Source of the DNA: Saccharopolyspora aridisoli
GTDB lineage: Bacteria; Actinomycetota; Actinomycetes; Mycobacteriales; Pseudonocardiaceae
Assembly (NCBI RefSeq): GCF_004348445.1
Contig: NZ_SMKV01000023.1
Span: 21,821 to 85,820 of the forward strand
DNA: 64,000 nucleotides
Direction of reading: 5' to 3'
Each line of letters starts with the position of its first letter. Position 1 is the stretch's first letter. Shown in pieces: positions 33,505 through 41,836 of this stretch. A program made the position numbers and the translations under genes. The notes beneath the pieces are model-generated. The model made no database searches. It saw only the letters and a program-made list of their open reading frames with translations, and had not been told where the DNA came from.

Positions 33505-34658
33505 CGGCCGGTCTCCACCACGTGCGCGGCTTGCCCGCCCAGCCGGAAGCTGCGGGCGATGCGCAAGCCGTCGTTGTAGTCGATCTCGTGCACGGTTCCC
33601 GCGACGACGTCGTTGACGTACGCCCGCGACGTGTCGACCTGGATGCTCGGCGGCGGACTGCCGGGCGGGATGACTTGGTTGCGGGCGATCTCGGTGCCGT
33701 CCTCCCGGTAGGCGCGCATCGTCCCGTCGGTGCCGACGGCCAGCAGCGAACCGCCCGCACCGACGGCGTTGACCGCCGCCACCGGGCCCGTGGGCACGTG
33801 CTTCCAGTACCGCGACGACAGGTCCAGCAGCCACGCGCCGTCCTCACCCGCCAGCGCGGCCAGGGTGTCGCTGCCGGGACGCTGGTGGAACGCGCTCGCG
33901 CGAGGAGCCGCACCCGGCGGGTAGGAGACCTTCTCGCCGAGGAACTGCCCGTCGGCGGTGGTGACGAGCAGCGCTCCGCCGGCGCACCCGAACACCACGC
34001 CGCGACGCGTCACCGCCGTTCCGGCGGGTTCGGGGCACGGCTCCGGGATGCGGCCGGTTTCGGCGCCGGCGCGGTCCAGGACGCGCACCGCGTCGCCGGA
34101 CATGGCGAGGACGTGCTGCTCGAAGGGCACGGCGACGGTCCCGGGCTCGACGCGCAGGTCGGCCACCCGCTCGATCCGGCCCTTCTCCAGCGGCTCTCGG
34201 TTCAGCAGCACCGTCGCCCCGTCGGCGCCGGACAGCGCGACGATCACCTTGTCGCTCTGCGCCTGCACGGGCGTGGCGAGCGGGACCTCACCCAGCTCGC
34301 GGATCTCCGCGCGGTAGTGGTGGATGTGGTCGCCGTGATCGACCGTCCACGCGCCGCTGTCGACGACGTGCACTGAATCCGCGTCCGACACGTAGCCGAA
34401 GCGGCCGTCGGTGACGACGTCCCGGACTCCCGGAACGGGTTCGAGGTCCCGGGTCTCCTCGGTGAGCAGGTCCAGCACGCGCAGCGCTCCCCCGCCCTCG
34501 GCGACGATCAGCCGGGACTGCACCTCGGCGGTTTCCTCGGCGCCTTCGACGTAGCCGTGCGGCACCGGTGGTGGCGGTGGTGGTGGTGGCTGCGAGCATG
34601 CGCTGAGCGCCAGCGCGGCCAGTGCGATCGAGAACCCCTGTAAGCGGCGACGTTTCAC
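33501..34658 (-). CDS. Second AztD-like beta-propeller lipoprotein with His-rich motif
   Basis: 385 residues. Signal and lipobox (LALSACSQ), then a proline run, then propeller-like repeats comparable to AztD (RLIVAEGGGALRVLDLLTEE, VVTDGRFGYVSDADSVHVVD, VIVALSGADGATVLL, LLAVGTDGTMRAYREDGTEI, YVNDVVAGTVHEIDYNDGL). The segment DHGDHIHHYRAEI near residue 118 packs four histidines and is an obvious zinc site. It is embedded between aztB and aztC with overlapping stops and starts (GTGA, ATGA), so it works in the same uptake system. A locus with two AztD-like proteins is unusual; this copy may be a distinct chaperone. Confidence 0.8.
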   Translation of the reverse strand: MKRRRLQGFSIALAALALSACSQPPPPPPPPVPHGYVEGAEETAEVQSRLIVAEGGGALRVLDLLTEETRDLEPVPGVRDVVTDGRFGYVSDADSVHVVDSGAWTVDHGDHIHHYRAEIRELGEVPLATPVQAQSDKVIVALSGADGATVLLNREPLEKGRIERVADLRVEPGTVAVPFEQHVLAMSGDAVRVLDRAGAETGRIPEPCPEPAGTAVTRRGVVFGCAGGALLVTTADGQFLGEKVSYPPGAAPRASAFHQRPGSDTLAALAGEDGAWLLDLSSRYWKHVPTGPVAAVNAVGAGGSLLAVGTDGTMRAYREDGTEIARNQVIPPGSPPPSIQVDTSRAYVNDVVAGTVHEIDYNDGLRIARSFRLGGQAAHVVETGR

Positions 34659-35527
34659 GCGACCGGCTCCTCCAACTTCGAATCGTGCTCTGTTCGGGTG
34701 GTCAGCGCCCGTCCCCGGTCGCGCAGCGCGGACAGCAGGGCGGACAGGAAGAACAGCGCCACCGAGGTGGCGGCGATGCTGGCCCCGGCGGCGGTCCCCC
34801 AGTGCCACGAGGCGAGCAGCCCGAGCACCGTCGAGGCGGCGCCGAAAGCGGCGGCACCGGCCATCACCAGCGGAACCCGGTCGGCCCACAGGGTTGCGGC
34901 AGCGGGCGGGGCGATCAGCAGGCCGAAGACCAGCAGCGTGCCGACGACCTGGAAGCACATCACCATCGCCATCGTCACCAGCCCGGTCATCAGCAGGCCA
35001 GCCAGGCGCGGGCGCATCCCCAGCGTGTGCGCCTTGCGCGGGTCGAAGGTCAGCGCCAGGAACGGGCGGTAGGCGGCGACCGACACGACGGCCGCGACGA
35101 CCAGGGCGACGACGAGCCGCACCAGGTCGCCATCTGTCACGGCGAGCACGTCGCCGAACAGGAACCCGGTCAGGTCCACGGCGAAGGACTTGGAATGCGA
35201 CACGACGATCACACCGGTCGCCAGCATCCCCACGAACAGCAGCCCGATGCCGGTGTCGCGCGACAGCCACCGCGATCGGTCCAGCGCCGACACACCGGCG
35301 GCCATCGCGCCGGCGCTCAACCCCGCCCCCAGCAGCAAGTCTCCGCCCAGCGCGGACGCGATCGCCACGCCCGGCAACATGCCGTGGGACATCGCGTCCG
35401 TCAGGAAGGCCATGCCCCGCAGCACGACCCAGGTCCCGGCGAGGGCGCAGATGACCGACACGAGCACACCGGCCCACAGCGCGCGCTCCACGAAGGAGAC
35501 CCCGAACGGGACGAATAGCCAATCCAT
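34655..35527 (-). CDS. aztB: Zinc ABC transporter permease AztB
   Basis: A 290-residue membrane protein with about 8-9 helices of the ABC-3 (ZnuB/MntB) family. Family motifs are VLRGMAFLTDAMSHGMLPGVAIA (early coupling region), HSKSFAVDLTGFLFGDVLAV and QVVGTLLVFGLLIAPPAAATLWADR. It transports zinc with AztA (ATPase, divergent) and AztC. It is the first gene of the leftward operon and overlaps the next gene by GTGA. A Zur-box-like palindrome is 17 bases upstream of the ATG, so repression by zinc-loaded Zur is expected. Confidence 0.9.
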   Translation of the reverse strand: MDWLFVPFGVSFVERALWAGVLVSVICALAGTWVVLRGMAFLTDAMSHGMLPGVAIASALGGDLLLGAGLSAGAMAAGVSALDRSRWLSRDTGIGLLFVGMLATGVIVVSHSKSFAVDLTGFLFGDVLAVTDGDLVRLVVALVVAAVVSVAAYRPFLALTFDPRKAHTLGMRPRLAGLLMTGLVTMAMVMCFQVVGTLLVFGLLIAPPAAATLWADRVPLVMAGAAAFGAASTVLGLLASWHWGTAAGASIAATSVALFFLSALLSALRDRGRALTTRTEHDSKLEEPVA

Positions 35528-35543
35528 GACGCTCAACCTATAG

Positions 35544-35564
35544 TGGAAATGATTGTCGTTCCCA
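35544..35564. promoter_or_regulatory. Zur-box-like palindrome in the aztA/aztB divergent promoter
   Basis: TGGAAATGATTGTCGTTCCCA is an imperfect 21-bp palindrome resembling actinobacterial Zur sites of the TGaAAATGAttnTCATTTTCA type. It overlaps a TATAGT-like -10 (35539-35544) for aztA and sits between both start codons, so one site can control both operons. Confidence 0.75.
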
Positions 35565-35605
35565 ACACTGTGGCGTGACTTCGCCCACTCCCCGGAGAGG
35601 AAATC

Positions 35606-36307
35606 GTGAGCAGCGTGCCGCGAACCGCCATCGCACTCAGCCGGATGAAGGCTGGACACCAGGGAAAACAGGTTCTCGACATCGACTCGGCGGAGATCCC
35701 GGCAGCCCGGTTGACCGCCGTGGTGGGCCCCAACGGCGCCGGCAAGTCCACCCTGATGGCCGCGCTCGCGGGCACGTTGCCCAGCAACGGTGCGCAGCGC
35801 AACGACTACCAGGGGCGACCAGCGTTCGTTCCGCAGCACAGCGCGATCCCGGAAGCACTGCCCTGCACGGTCTTGGACGCCGTGGCGATGGGCCGGTGGG
35901 CCGAGCGCGGACCGTGGCGCAGGCTCAACGCGGCGGACCGCGCGGCCATCGGTGACGCGATGGACCGGCTGGAGGTCACGCACCTGGCCAAGTTGCGCAT
36001 GAGCGCGCTCTCCGGCGGTCAGCGGCAGCGCGTCCTCGTCGCGCAAGGGCTCGCGCAGCACGCGGAACTGCTGCTGCTCGACGAACCCGACGCGGGCGCC
36101 GACCCGAAGGCCCGCGGTCTCATCACCGACGCCGTCCGGTCCGAAACGCGGTCGGGCCGCACGGTCGTCCAGGTGACGCACGACCTCGCCGAAGCGCGCC
36201 AGGCCGACCACTGCGTCCTGCTGCACCGAGGCCGCGTCCACGCGGCGGGCGCCCCGGAGGACGTCCTCACACCCACCACGATCACCGAGGTATGGGCACC
36301 CTCCTGA
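35606..36307 (+). CDS. aztA: Zinc ABC transporter ATPase AztA
   Basis: 233 residues. Walker A GPNGAGKST (about residue 41), Q-loop in FVPQHSAIPE, signature LSGGQRQRVLVAQGLAQ, Walker B ELLLLDEPDAG and switch His in VVQVTHDLAEA are all present. It energises zinc import with AztB and AztC. GTG 35606 follows GGAGAGGAAATC. It is transcribed divergently from aztB across the Zur-like site and ends 121 bases before the next convergent gene. Confidence 0.9.
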   Translation: MSSVPRTAIALSRMKAGHQGKQVLDIDSAEIPAARLTAVVGPNGAGKSTLMAALAGTLPSNGAQRNDYQGRPAFVPQHSAIPEALPCTVLDAVAMGRWAERGPWRRLNAADRAAIGDAMDRLEVTHLAKLRMSALSGGQRQRVLVAQGLAQHAELLLLDEPDAGADPKARGLITDAVRSETRSGRTVVQVTHDLAEARQADHCVLLHRGRVHAAGAPEDVLTPTTITEVWAPS

Positions 36308-36428
36308 TCAGCGCTGACCCCACGACCGTGGGAACTTCGCGAAGAAGGCGCGGAAACCGCCGTTCCGAGCGAGGGCCTCGAACCGCACCGCCGTGCCGCC
36401 GCCACGCGAAACCAGTGGGAACCAACGC

Positions 36429-37637
36429 CTACCCGTTCTGGGCGCGTTTGAAGTCCTCCAGCCAGGCGTAGTTGGGGGCGGCCGCGCCGTTCGGTTCGGG
36501 TCGCACGGTCGCGGACGCGTAAATGCTGTTGAGCAGCCACGGGGTGCTCTGGGCATCGAAGTCGTCCCCGGACATCGCCGCGTCCTGGCCGATTCCGCAA
36601 GTGGCCACGGCGAGCTTCCCGGTGGCGCGGAACTTCGCCATCTGCTCGCTGAGGTAGTGCTTGTTGCTCTCGAACCACGGGCTTTCGCGCAGCAGGTCGT
36701 ACCAGCGCTGCTTCGGGAAGGGCTTCTTCAGCGCGTTGCGGATGACCTGCCAGACCTCGGTGTCGGCCGGAACCCCGTACTTCTCGGCGTAGGCGGCCGG
36801 GATCTTGTCGGAGAGGTGGTCCTTCCACAGGTGCACCAGGGAGAACTCGGTGACGAGGAACTTCTTGTCGCCGAGCTCCGGCACGATGTAGTCGAGGTAC
36901 GCCTGGGCTCCGTCAGGCTTGTCGACGTGCGGGTGGATGTCGGTGCCTTCGATCTCAGGCGTGTCGCGGACGTACTCCATCCAGCGGTCCGTACCGCTGT
37001 TGATCCACTCGTCGGGTTCGTCGAGGTGGTTCAGCGAACCCATGTAGAGGACCGTCTTGCACCCGTTGGGGAAGTTCCTCGCACGGTAGTCGATGACGTG
37101 CGCGGCCACGGTCTCGTAGAAATCGTTGATCGCGCCGTTGGTCCGATCAGCCTCCGGGCATTCGATGAACGGCTCGTTGCCGATGACGAGAACGTCGACC
37201 TCGTCCACCACCTCGGGCAGCACTTCGTCGACCCTGGTCAACTCCTTTGCCATCTCCTCGCTGCCCGGGCGAGGAATTCTGTCGTGCGAATGCGGAAAAT
37301 AGGGGAACTTCAGCGAAAGCACGGCACCGTACTCGCGGTCAACCGCCTCCAGCAGCGTTCTGATCGCACGGTTGTCAGCCGGGGCCTCCTCGTCGAAATC
37401 GGGCATCGCCGCGAACCCGCGCACCCAGGTCGCCTCGGCGCGCTCCAGCCCTGACCAGGTCATGATGCTCGGGTCTCCGTTGAAGTTCGCCCCGAGAACT
37501 CCGGTGGGGGAGCTCAACCGCGCGGCGCCGGCGGCCTCGTTCGTCATCGGCCGCATGCCGCAGGACGCGGCTCCGAAAGCGGCGGCACCGGCCGCTGCCG
37601 TTAAAGTGATCAGTCGCCGTCGCGAATAGGAGCCCAT
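36429..37637 (-). CDS. Secreted TIM-barrel glycosidase-like lipoprotein
   Basis: 402 residues. The N-terminus SYSRRRLITLTAAAGAAAFG has a twin-arginine-like RRRLITL and ends in a lipobox (AASCG), suggesting a Tat-exported lipoprotein. The body resembles clan-A glycoside hydrolase barrels: VLVIGNEPFIE would carry an acid/base Glu after Asn (NE motif), KFLVTEFSLVH a nucleophile-type Glu, and TDIHPHVD a barrel strand. The exact GH family is not recognised. The start lacks a strong ribosome site. It is divergent from the GH65 gene, so both may act on the same extracellular sugar. Confidence 0.6.
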   Translation of the reverse strand: MGSYSRRRLITLTAAAGAAAFGAASCGMRPMTNEAAGAARLSSPTGVLGANFNGDPSIMTWSGLERAEATWVRGFAAMPDFDEEAPADNRAIRTLLEAVDREYGAVLSLKFPYFPHSHDRIPRPGSEEMAKELTRVDEVLPEVVDEVDVLVIGNEPFIECPEADRTNGAINDFYETVAAHVIDYRARNFPNGCKTVLYMGSLNHLDEPDEWINSGTDRWMEYVRDTPEIEGTDIHPHVDKPDGAQAYLDYIVPELGDKKFLVTEFSLVHLWKDHLSDKIPAAYAEKYGVPADTEVWQVIRNALKKPFPKQRWYDLLRESPWFESNKHYLSEQMAKFRATGKLAVATCGIGQDAAMSGDDFDAQSTPWLLNSIYASATVRPEPNGAAAPNYAWLEDFKRAQNG

Positions 37638-37714
37638 GCGTCCACATATACGCGACACGCACTTCGCGCACTCGCCATTCCCAAGATCGCGAACATGATC
37701 GACACCACCTGGAC

Positions 37715-37743
37715 TTGACGAGCGAATGCCTTCGAAGCAGTAT
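37715..37743 (+). promoter_or_regulatory. Possible promoter of the GH65 gene
   Basis: TTGACG at 37715-37720 and CAGTAT at 37738-37743, spaced 17 bases, 42 bases before the GTG start. Confidence 0.4.
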
Positions 37744-37784
37744 TCCCGATCACCATCCGAAATCGAACACAGGAGTTGACTCGG

Positions 37785-40439
37785 GTGAAACTGCATCGTT
37801 CAAGCAGCGTGCTGGGCGCCGCGCTGCTGGTCACCGCGGGCGCGGTCGTGCCCATCGCAGGCGCCGCCCCGGCCGAGCCGCCTCCGCGCTGCGCGAGCGA
37901 CGACACGTGGGAGATGTCGACCGACGAGTTCGACCCCGCCTACACCGCGCACGCCTTCGTGGGCAACGGCTACCTCTCACAACGCGTGCCGCCCACCGGT
38001 GCCGGCTACGTCGCGACCGGCGAGAAGACCGGGTTCCCGCTTGAAACGCCTCGCTACGACGGCGCTTTCGTCACCGGCCTCTACGGCGAAGGCCCCAGTT
38101 CGCAGAGCGACGTTCCCCGGCACGCCATCGCGGCCATTCCGACCTGGTCGTCGCTGACCGTCCGCGCGGGTGAGCACACCTTCACCCCGCAGACGCCGCC
38201 GGAGCAGATCTCGAACTTCCGCCAGTCGCTGAACGTCCAGTGCGGTGTCGTGTCGACGTCGCTGACCTGGACCGCGCCGGACGGCAAGGTCACAGACCTC
38301 TCCTACGACGTCGTCGCCGACCGGACCAACCCGCACGTCGGAGCCGTCCGCGCGCGAGTTGCTCCGCGCTGGTCGGGGCAGGTCGAGGTGGCCGGCGCGA
38401 TCGAGGGCGCGGGCGCCCGCCGGATGCACCCGACCGCGGGGAAGGCCGAGGGCCAGACCGTGCGCGTCGGTTTCGAGACCGACGGCGTCGGCGCTCGCGG
38501 CACCGTCGCGTCCACTCTGGTCGCACCCGACGACGTGCGCACGACCTCCCACCAGCGCGTCGGCGGCCTCGATGCCGAGCAGGAGGTCAGCTTCGACGCG
38601 CAGCGGGGCCAGACCTACGAGTTCGGCAAGTTCGTCGGCGTCGACACCGCGCTGACCACCCCGGATCACGAGGCCGCCGCCGTCAAGGCCTCGCAGGAAG
38701 CCGCCGAGCGCGGTTGGGACGACCTCTTCGGCGCCCACACCGCTGCGTGGAAGCGGTTGTGGGAGGCCGACATCCGCGTCCCGGACCGCCCGGACCTGCA
38801 GAAGTCGTTGCGCTCCAGCAAGTACGCCATCCTGTCGAGCATCCGCGGAGGCCAGGACACCAGCGTCGCTCCCGCGGGGCTGAGCAGCGACAACTACGCG
38901 GGCCTGAACTTCTGGGACACCGAGCTGTGGATGTACCCGAGCCTGCTGCTGCAGCACCCCGACATCGCCAAGTCCGTCGTGGCCTACCGCGAGAAGACGC
39001 TGCCCGCCGCGCGTGCCAACGCCCGGTCCATCGGCCAGCAGGGCGCGTTCTACCCGTGGACCAGCGCCGACAGCGGTGACCTGCAGAAGGACTGCCACAG
39101 CTGGGATCCGCCGCACTGCCTGACCCAGAACCACCTGCAGAGCGACATCGCGCTGTCCACCTGGCAGTACTACCTGGCCACAGGGGACCGGGCATGGCTG
39201 CGGGAGCACGGCTGGCCGGTGTTGCGCGGCGTGGCCGAGTACTGGGCCGGGCGCGTGACGCCCAACGCCGACGGCACCTTCTCGATCAACAACGTCGCGG
39301 GCCCGGACGAGTACAGCAACGGCGTCAACGACGGGGTGTTCACCAACGCGGGCGCGGCCACCGCGCTGCGGCACGCCACCGAGGCCGCGCGGCTCCTCGG
39401 CGAACCCGCTCCCCCGGAGTGGAACGCCATCGCCGACTCGGTGCGGATGCCCTTCGACCAGCAGGCGCAGGTGTTCCAGCAGTACGACGGGTACGCGGGT
39501 CAGCGGATCAAGCAGGCCGACGCGGTACTGCTGCAGTACCCGCTGGAATGGCCGATGCCCAAGCAGGTCGCGCAGAACACGCTCGACCACTACGCACCGC
39601 GCACCGACCCCGACGGACCGGCGATGACCGACTCCGCTCACGCCATCGACGCCGCAGCCATCGGCGAGCCCGGCTGCGCCACCAACACATACCTCGACCG
39701 GTCGATCCGGCCGTTCGAGAAGGACCCGTTCGCCCAGTTCTCCGAGGCGCGCGGCGAACGGGCCGGTGAGGGGGCGGGCGCTCCGACGTTCAACTTCCTC
39801 ACCGGTGCTGGCGGCTACACGCAGGTCTTCACCCACGGGCTGACGGGCATGCGGTGGCGCGGCGACGAGGTCGTCCTCGACCCGACGCTGCCGCCACAGC
39901 TCGGCGAGGGCGTCGAGCTGACCGGGCTGAAGTGGCAGGGTCGCACGTTCGACGTCCGCATCGGCGGCCACCAGACGACGGTGGTCCTGCGCAGCGGTGA
40001 CCCGTTCACCGTGCAGGCCCCGGAGGGCGAGCACGTGGTCAGCGAGGCGCAGCCGCTGATGCTCAAGACCCGCAGGCCGGATCTGGAGCCGACCGACAAC
40101 CTGGCGCGCTGCAAGTCGGCGGAGGCCACCAGCGAGGAACCCGGCCGCTACGCCGAAGCAGCCGTCGACGGCAACACGGCCACGCCGTGGCACCTCAACG
40201 GCCCGCAGGGCTCGGCGACGGTCGACCTCGGCGCAGCGCAGCGGATCTCGCAGATCACTCCGCGGTGGAGCGAGACCGCCCCGACCTCGCACCGCCTGCT
40301 GACCTCGGTCGACGGCCGCACGTTCACCGAGGTCCCGGCGGAGCTGCCGGAGGGCCACCTGGCCCGCTACGTCCGAGTCGAGCTCACCGGCCCCGAGGGC
40401 CCGGACCACACCGGGCTCGCAGAACTCGAGGTGCGCTGA
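37785..40439 (+). CDS. Secreted GH65 hydrolase (acid-trehalase-like) with C-terminal discoidin domain
   Basis: 884 residues. Signal peptide (VKLHRSSSVLGAALLVTAGAV, cleavage near AGAAPA). The N-terminal beta-sandwich includes AHAFVGNGYLSQRVP. The (alpha/alpha)6 catalytic domain has FWDTELWMYPSLLLQHPDIA and AGPDEYSNGVNDGVFTN with the general acid Glu509. GPAMTDSAHAIDAAAIG replaces the phosphate-binding loop of GH65 phosphorylases, so hydrolysis (alpha,alpha-trehalase type) is favoured over phosphorolysis. The last ~130 residues form an F5/8-type carbohydrate-binding module (NLARCKSAEATSEEPGRYAEAAVDGNTATPW, read in parts). GTG 37785 has AGGAG upstream; the TTG at 37776 abuts that site and is rejected. 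Confidence 0.85.
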   Translation: MKLHRSSSVLGAALLVTAGAVVPIAGAAPAEPPPRCASDDTWEMSTDEFDPAYTAHAFVGNGYLSQRVPPTGAGYVATGEKTGFPLETPRYDGAFVTGLYGEGPSSQSDVPRHAIAAIPTWSSLTVRAGEHTFTPQTPPEQISNFRQSLNVQCGVVSTSLTWTAPDGKVTDLSYDVVADRTNPHVGAVRARVAPRWSGQVEVAGAIEGAGARRMHPTAGKAEGQTVRVGFETDGVGARGTVASTLVAPDDVRTTSHQRVGGLDAEQEVSFDAQRGQTYEFGKFVGVDTALTTPDHEAAAVKASQEAAERGWDDLFGAHTAAWKRLWEADIRVPDRPDLQKSLRSSKYAILSSIRGGQDTSVAPAGLSSDNYAGLNFWDTELWMYPSLLLQHPDIAKSVVAYREKTLPAARANARSIGQQGAFYPWTSADSGDLQKDCHSWDPPHCLTQNHLQSDIALSTWQYYLATGDRAWLREHGWPVLRGVAEYWAGRVTPNADGTFSINNVAGPDEYSNGVNDGVFTNAGAATALRHATEAARLLGEPAPPEWNAIADSVRMPFDQQAQVFQQYDGYAGQRIKQADAVLLQYPLEWPMPKQVAQNTLDHYAPRTDPDGPAMTDSAHAIDAAAIGEPGCATNTYLDRSIRPFEKDPFAQFSEARGERAGEGAGAPTFNFLTGAGGYTQVFTHGLTGMRWRGDEVVLDPTLPPQLGEGVELTGLKWQGRTFDVRIGGHQTTVVLRSGDPFTVQAPEGEHVVSEAQPLMLKTRRPDLEPTDNLARCKSAEATSEEPGRYAEAAVDGNTATPWHLNGPQGSATVDLGAAQRISQITPRWSETAPTSHRLLTSVDGRTFTEVPAELPEGHLARYVRVELTGPEGPDHTGLAELEVR

Positions 40440-40452
40440 GCGCAGACCGACC

Positions 40453-40494
40453 CCGTGGTGCCACCGGCGGGAACCTCCGCCGGTGGCACCACGG
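40453..40494 (+). terminator. Very strong terminator after the GH65 gene
   Basis: An 18-bp perfect stem (40453-40470 with 40477-40494) around a 6-base loop, 14 bases past the stop. Confidence 0.9.
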
Positions 40495-40596
40495 ACAACC
40501 CCGGAAGCACACCCCGTCGCCGGGGCGGGCACCGCAGCAATCGCCCTGACGATGCGGTGTTCGCCCCGGCGATCGCGTTGGGAGGCGGCGCCGGCC

Positions 40597-40634
40597 GTGC
40601 ACGGATTGGCGAGGGGGTGTGCGCGGATTGGTGA
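40597..40634. promoter_or_regulatory. Two 16-bp direct repeats, period 22, upstream of the ADH operon
   Basis: GTGCRCGGATTGGYGA occurs at 40597-40612 and 40619-40634 with 14 of 16 bases identical. A 22-base period places them on the same DNA face, the layout preferred by AraC-family activators. The AraC gene at 43295-44218 is the obvious candidate binder. Confidence 0.6.
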
Positions 40635-40692
40635 TCCGGTGGGCTGTTCAGGCGGTTGTACTGGGCTCGACGACGGAGTCACGGAGGTATCA

Positions 40693-41817
40693 ATGCCGAT
40701 CACCACCCGCACAGCCATCATCCGCCAGGTGCCCGGGACCTACGAGACCGTCGAGGTCGAGCTCGACGATCCGAGGCAGGGCGAGGTGACCGTCAAGCTG
40801 GCCGCGTCGGGGTTGTGCCACTCCGACGACCACGTCGCCACCGGTGACGTGCCGGTCGGCGTCCACCCCTACGCGGGCGGGCACGAGGGCGCCGGGGTCG
40901 TGACCGCTGTCGGGCCGAACACCCCCGCTTTCGAGGTCGGCGACCACGTCGTGTTCTCCTTCCTGCCTGCTTGCGGCAGGTGCGAGTTCTGCGCGCGCGG
41001 CCTGTCGAACCTCTGCGACCTGGGCGCATCGCTGCTCACCGGTGCGCGAGCCGACGATCCGTCGAGCTTCCGGATGCACCTCGACGGCGAGCCGGTCGGT
41101 CAGCAGTGCGGCATCTCGACGTTCAGCGAGCACACCACGGTGTCGATCGACTCCGTGGTGAAGATCGACAAGAGCATCCCGCTCCGCTCCGCCGCGCTGG
41201 TCGGCTGCGGCGTGCCCACCGGCTGGGGTTCAGCGGTGAGGTCGGCGGACGTGCAGCCCGGCGACACCGTGATCGTGATGGGCATCGGCGGCATCGGGGT
41301 CAACGCGCTGCAGGGCGCGGCGCACGCCGGAGCGACGACGATCATCGCCGTGGACCCGGTCGCCGCCAAGGAGGACTGGGCCAAGCAGTTCGGTGCCACC
41401 CACTTCTTCACCGGCATCGACGAGGCCGCGGAGCACGCGCGGTCGGTCACCAACGGCCAGGGCGCCGACGCCACGATCATCACGATCGGCGTCGTGCGGG
41501 GAGACCACATCGGCGAGGCGCTGGCCTCGATCCGGAAGGCGGGCACGGTCGTGGTGACCGGGCTGGGCGACATCACCGCCGTCGGTGCGCCCATCGCGCT
41601 CGGCGACCTGACGCTGATGCAGAAGCGGCTGCAGGGATCGCTGTTCGGCGAGTCCAACCCGCGCCGCGACATCCCGAACCTGCTGCGCATGTACCAGGAC
41701 GGCCGGCTCAAGCTCGACGAACTCGTGACCAAGACCTATGCGCTCGACCAGGTCGCCGAGGCCTACGAGGACATGCACGCGGGCCGGAACCTGCGCGGCG
41801 TCGTCGTCTTCGACTGA
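40693..41817 (+). CDS. Zinc-dependent alcohol dehydrogenase (NDMA-dependent type)
   Basis: A 374-residue MDR alcohol dehydrogenase. Catalytic zinc ligands: GLCHSDDHV (Cys) and GGHEGAGVV (His-Glu). Structural-zinc region: FLPACGRCEFCARGLSNLC (four Cys). Cofactor domain: VMGIGGIGVNALQGAAHAG. VGCGVPTGWGSAV and CDLGASLLTGA match the NDMA-dependent nicotinoprotein subgroup, which holds NAD tightly and uses an external acceptor in vivo. Its substrate is a primary alcohol, unknown here. ATG 40693 follows GGAGGTATCA. It forms an operon with the aldehyde dehydrogenase 19 bases downstream. Confidence 0.88.
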   Translation: MPITTRTAIIRQVPGTYETVEVELDDPRQGEVTVKLAASGLCHSDDHVATGDVPVGVHPYAGGHEGAGVVTAVGPNTPAFEVGDHVVFSFLPACGRCEFCARGLSNLCDLGASLLTGARADDPSSFRMHLDGEPVGQQCGISTFSEHTTVSIDSVVKIDKSIPLRSAALVGCGVPTGWGSAVRSADVQPGDTVIVMGIGGIGVNALQGAAHAGATTIIAVDPVAAKEDWAKQFGATHFFTGIDEAAEHARSVTNGQGADATIITIGVVRGDHIGEALASIRKAGTVVVTGLGDITAVGAPIALGDLTLMQKRLQGSLFGESNPRRDIPNLLRMYQDGRLKLDELVTKTYALDQVAEAYEDMHAGRNLRGVVVFD

Positions 41818-41836
41818 GATCTCCGAGGAGTTCCCC

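Noticed and set aside
37977..40721. 914-codon minus-strand frame opposite the GH65 gene
   Set aside because: Val/Arg/Gly-rich antisense shadow, while the plus strand has a complete GH65 protein.
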